Position numbers and translations under genes: made by a program
Assembly: GCF_902829295.1 (NCBI RefSeq)
Contig: NZ_CADEPL010000021.1
Location: 52,417-116,416, forward strand
Direction: 5' to 3'
From: Vogesella oryzae
GTDB taxonomy: Bacteria > Pseudomonadota > Gammaproteobacteria > Burkholderiales > Chromobacteriaceae
Length of the DNA: 64,000 nt
Part shown: piece after piece, positions 62,977-64,000 of the stretch
Layout: each line of letters opens with the position of its first letter
How positions within the stretch are numbered: position 1 is the stretch's first letter
Notes under the pieces: model-generated
What the model was told of the DNA's origin: nothing
Databases searched by the model: none
Seen by the model: the letters and a program-made list of their open reading frames with translations, nothing else

Positions 62977-64000
62977 TTACTTCTTGCTGCCGGCCTCCAG
63001 CATCACCATCGGATCGAAACCGACGCGGATCGCCCCCCAGTGGCGATTGTTCATGCTGATCGGCAGCGCGATTTCCGACAGGATCTCGCCGGTGTCGCGC
63101 ATATAGGTCTGCAACAGGAATGGCTGCTGGTTGCGCGCCGACTTCAGACCGGTCGGATCATTGAACAGGCGCTTGTCGCGGCTGCCGACAAGGTCGGTAG
63201 CCATGTCGCCGGTCAGCGGCTTGGAGTAGAAACTGTTGTGGGTAGGCGCATAGCCATTGTTATCCACCATCACGCAGAATCGGCCGCCACTTACCTGCTG
63301 CACTACGCGGTCATAAATCTGCTGCAGCGACTTTTCCAGCTTCACATCGTAATTGGTATGGTACTTCGGCGGGTTGGTACCGGCGATCAGCTGGTAGCGC
63401 TGATCGAAGACATCGCATCCGTCCTTTACCGCCTGCTGCAACACTTGCTGCAATTGCTCGCGTGCCTGCCTGGCCACGGCGATGGATTCGTCCAGCACCC
63501 CTTCGCCCAGAATGAAGCGCGCCACCAGCTCCTGCACTTCCTCTGCCGCGCGCGACAAGGCAACCGACACATCCTCGGAGTGTTTCAGACTATCGGCCAC
63601 CATATTGCTCAGCGTATGGATTTCCGACACGTTGGCGGTAATCTGGCGATTGCTGCTGGCAAATTCGGTCATGGTGCCGGCGATCTGCGTCATGCTGTTC
63701 GCGGTATTCTCGAAATCGCCCATCATGCGGCCGAAATGCTGCGATGAGCGGTTGATCACCTCGCGCGCCTGCTGGGTATCGCTGGTAATCAGGTTGGTCT
63801 CGTCCTTGGTGTTCTTCACCAGCCCCAGCATGCCGTCGATATTGCCGGAAATTTCGTCGGTGGCGACCTTCACCCGTTCCGCCAGCTTGCGTACCTCGTC
63901 GGCGACCACGGCAAAACCGCGGCCGGCCTCGCCGGCACGAGCGGCCTCGATGGCCGCGTTCAACGCCAGCAGGTTGGTCTGTTCCGACACTTCCTTGATC
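62977..64000 (-). CDS. Methyl-accepting chemotaxis protein (C-terminal part)
   Basis: The 5' end lies beyond the window; about 341 codons are visible. The part nearest the window edge is the signalling hairpin [20 protein letters not shown] with [16 protein letters not shown], where CheW and CheA bind. Unlike classical receptors the protein goes on for about 200 residues after the signalling region and ends in a separate domain ([10 protein letters not shown], then [24 protein letters not shown] and [14 protein letters not shown]), which resembles a Cache-like sensor fold (DUF3365/PilJ-type unclear). A C-terminal sensor on the cytoplasmic side would be an unusual layout. Ligand unknown. Confidence 0.85.
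   Translation of the reverse strand, partial: IKEVSEQTNLLALNAAIEAARAGEAGRGFAVVADEVRKLAERVKVATDEISGNIDGMLGLVKNTKDETNLITSDTQQAREVINRSSQHFGRMMGDFENTANSMTQIAGTMTEFASSNRQITANVSEIHTLSNMVADSLKHSEDVSVALSRAAEEVQELVARFILGEGVLDESIAVARQAREQLQQVLQQAVKDGCDVFDQRYQLIAGTNPPKYHTNYDVKLEKSLQQIYDRVVQQVSGGRFCVMVDNNGYAPTHNSFYSKPLTGDMATDLVGSRDKRLFNDPTGLKSARNQQPFLLQTYMRDTGEILSEIALPISMNNRHWGAIRVGFDPMVMLEAGSKK

Overview
The window looks like chromosomal DNA of a high-GC betaproteobacterium of the order Neisseriales, most like the Chromobacteriaceae (Chromobacterium/Vogesella/Aquitalea type). The grounds are an EarP/EF-P(Arg32) pair, a second IF-1 with a basic tail, the gloB-yafS-rnhA-dnaQ block, the housekeeping gene content, and the absence of phage or plasmid backbone genes. 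This placement is inference from gene content; no database was searched.

Layout. 1-0.35 kb: end of an IF-1 paralogue and a 59-aa unknown protein. 0.4-12.3 kb: a long minus-strand run (copA, a GAF/PAS/GGDEF cyclase, corA, ppx, phoU, rpiA, ispF, ispD, dnaQ, rnhA, a yafS-like methyltransferase). 12.3-19.5 kb: gloB, mltD, dtd, yaaA, D-lactate dehydrogenase and an Aer-like receptor; the last two diverge from a region holding an FNR-type box and a sigma-28-type promoter. 19.5-25.1 kb: a 1497-aa CHASE/PAS hybrid kinase with a REC-GGDEF regulator. 25.3-33.1 kb: a tightly overlapping nine-gene operon for membrane-lipid modification whose last gene is a B12-binding MerR regulator (CarH/LitR type). A CarH-like operator overlaps the promoter of the operon. 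33.2-34.3 kb: an IS3-family element with an internally deleted transposase. 34.4-34.5 kb: initiator tRNA-Met, followed by a paralogue of the first small protein. 35-43.5 kb: metG, an MdfA-type exporter, apbC, murI and a PAS-GGDEF-EAL protein. 43.6-51.2 kb: a CBS/CorC membrane protein, an MFS/LysR pair, a cysteine-synthase-like enzyme, a periplasmic binding protein, a His-rich lipoprotein and an Fe-alcohol dehydrogenase. 51.3-57.7 kb: B12-dependent ribonucleotide reductase behind two NrdR-like boxes, and a large AsmA/DUF748 protein. 58-64 kb: a glutamine-synthetase-family enzyme, a secreted ParB-like protein, earP-efp, a manganese riboswitch with its GDT1-family exporter, and the C-terminal part of a chemoreceptor.

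Two themes join genes across the window. One is adenosylcobalamin, used as cofactor by the ribonucleotide reductase and probably as light sensor by the CarH-like regulator. The other is cyclic-di-GMP and taxis signalling: three GGDEF proteins, one of them with EAL, a large hybrid kinase and two chemoreceptors.

The most striking non-genic signal is a 9-bp word, GCGGCCAAC (or its complement GTTGGCCGC), found 80 times by eye on both strands, about one per 800 bp, where about one or two copies are expected by chance. It lies in genes and between them, sometimes as inverted pairs at gene ends. Its density and placement resemble the DNA uptake sequences of the sister family Neisseriaceae, but the word is different.
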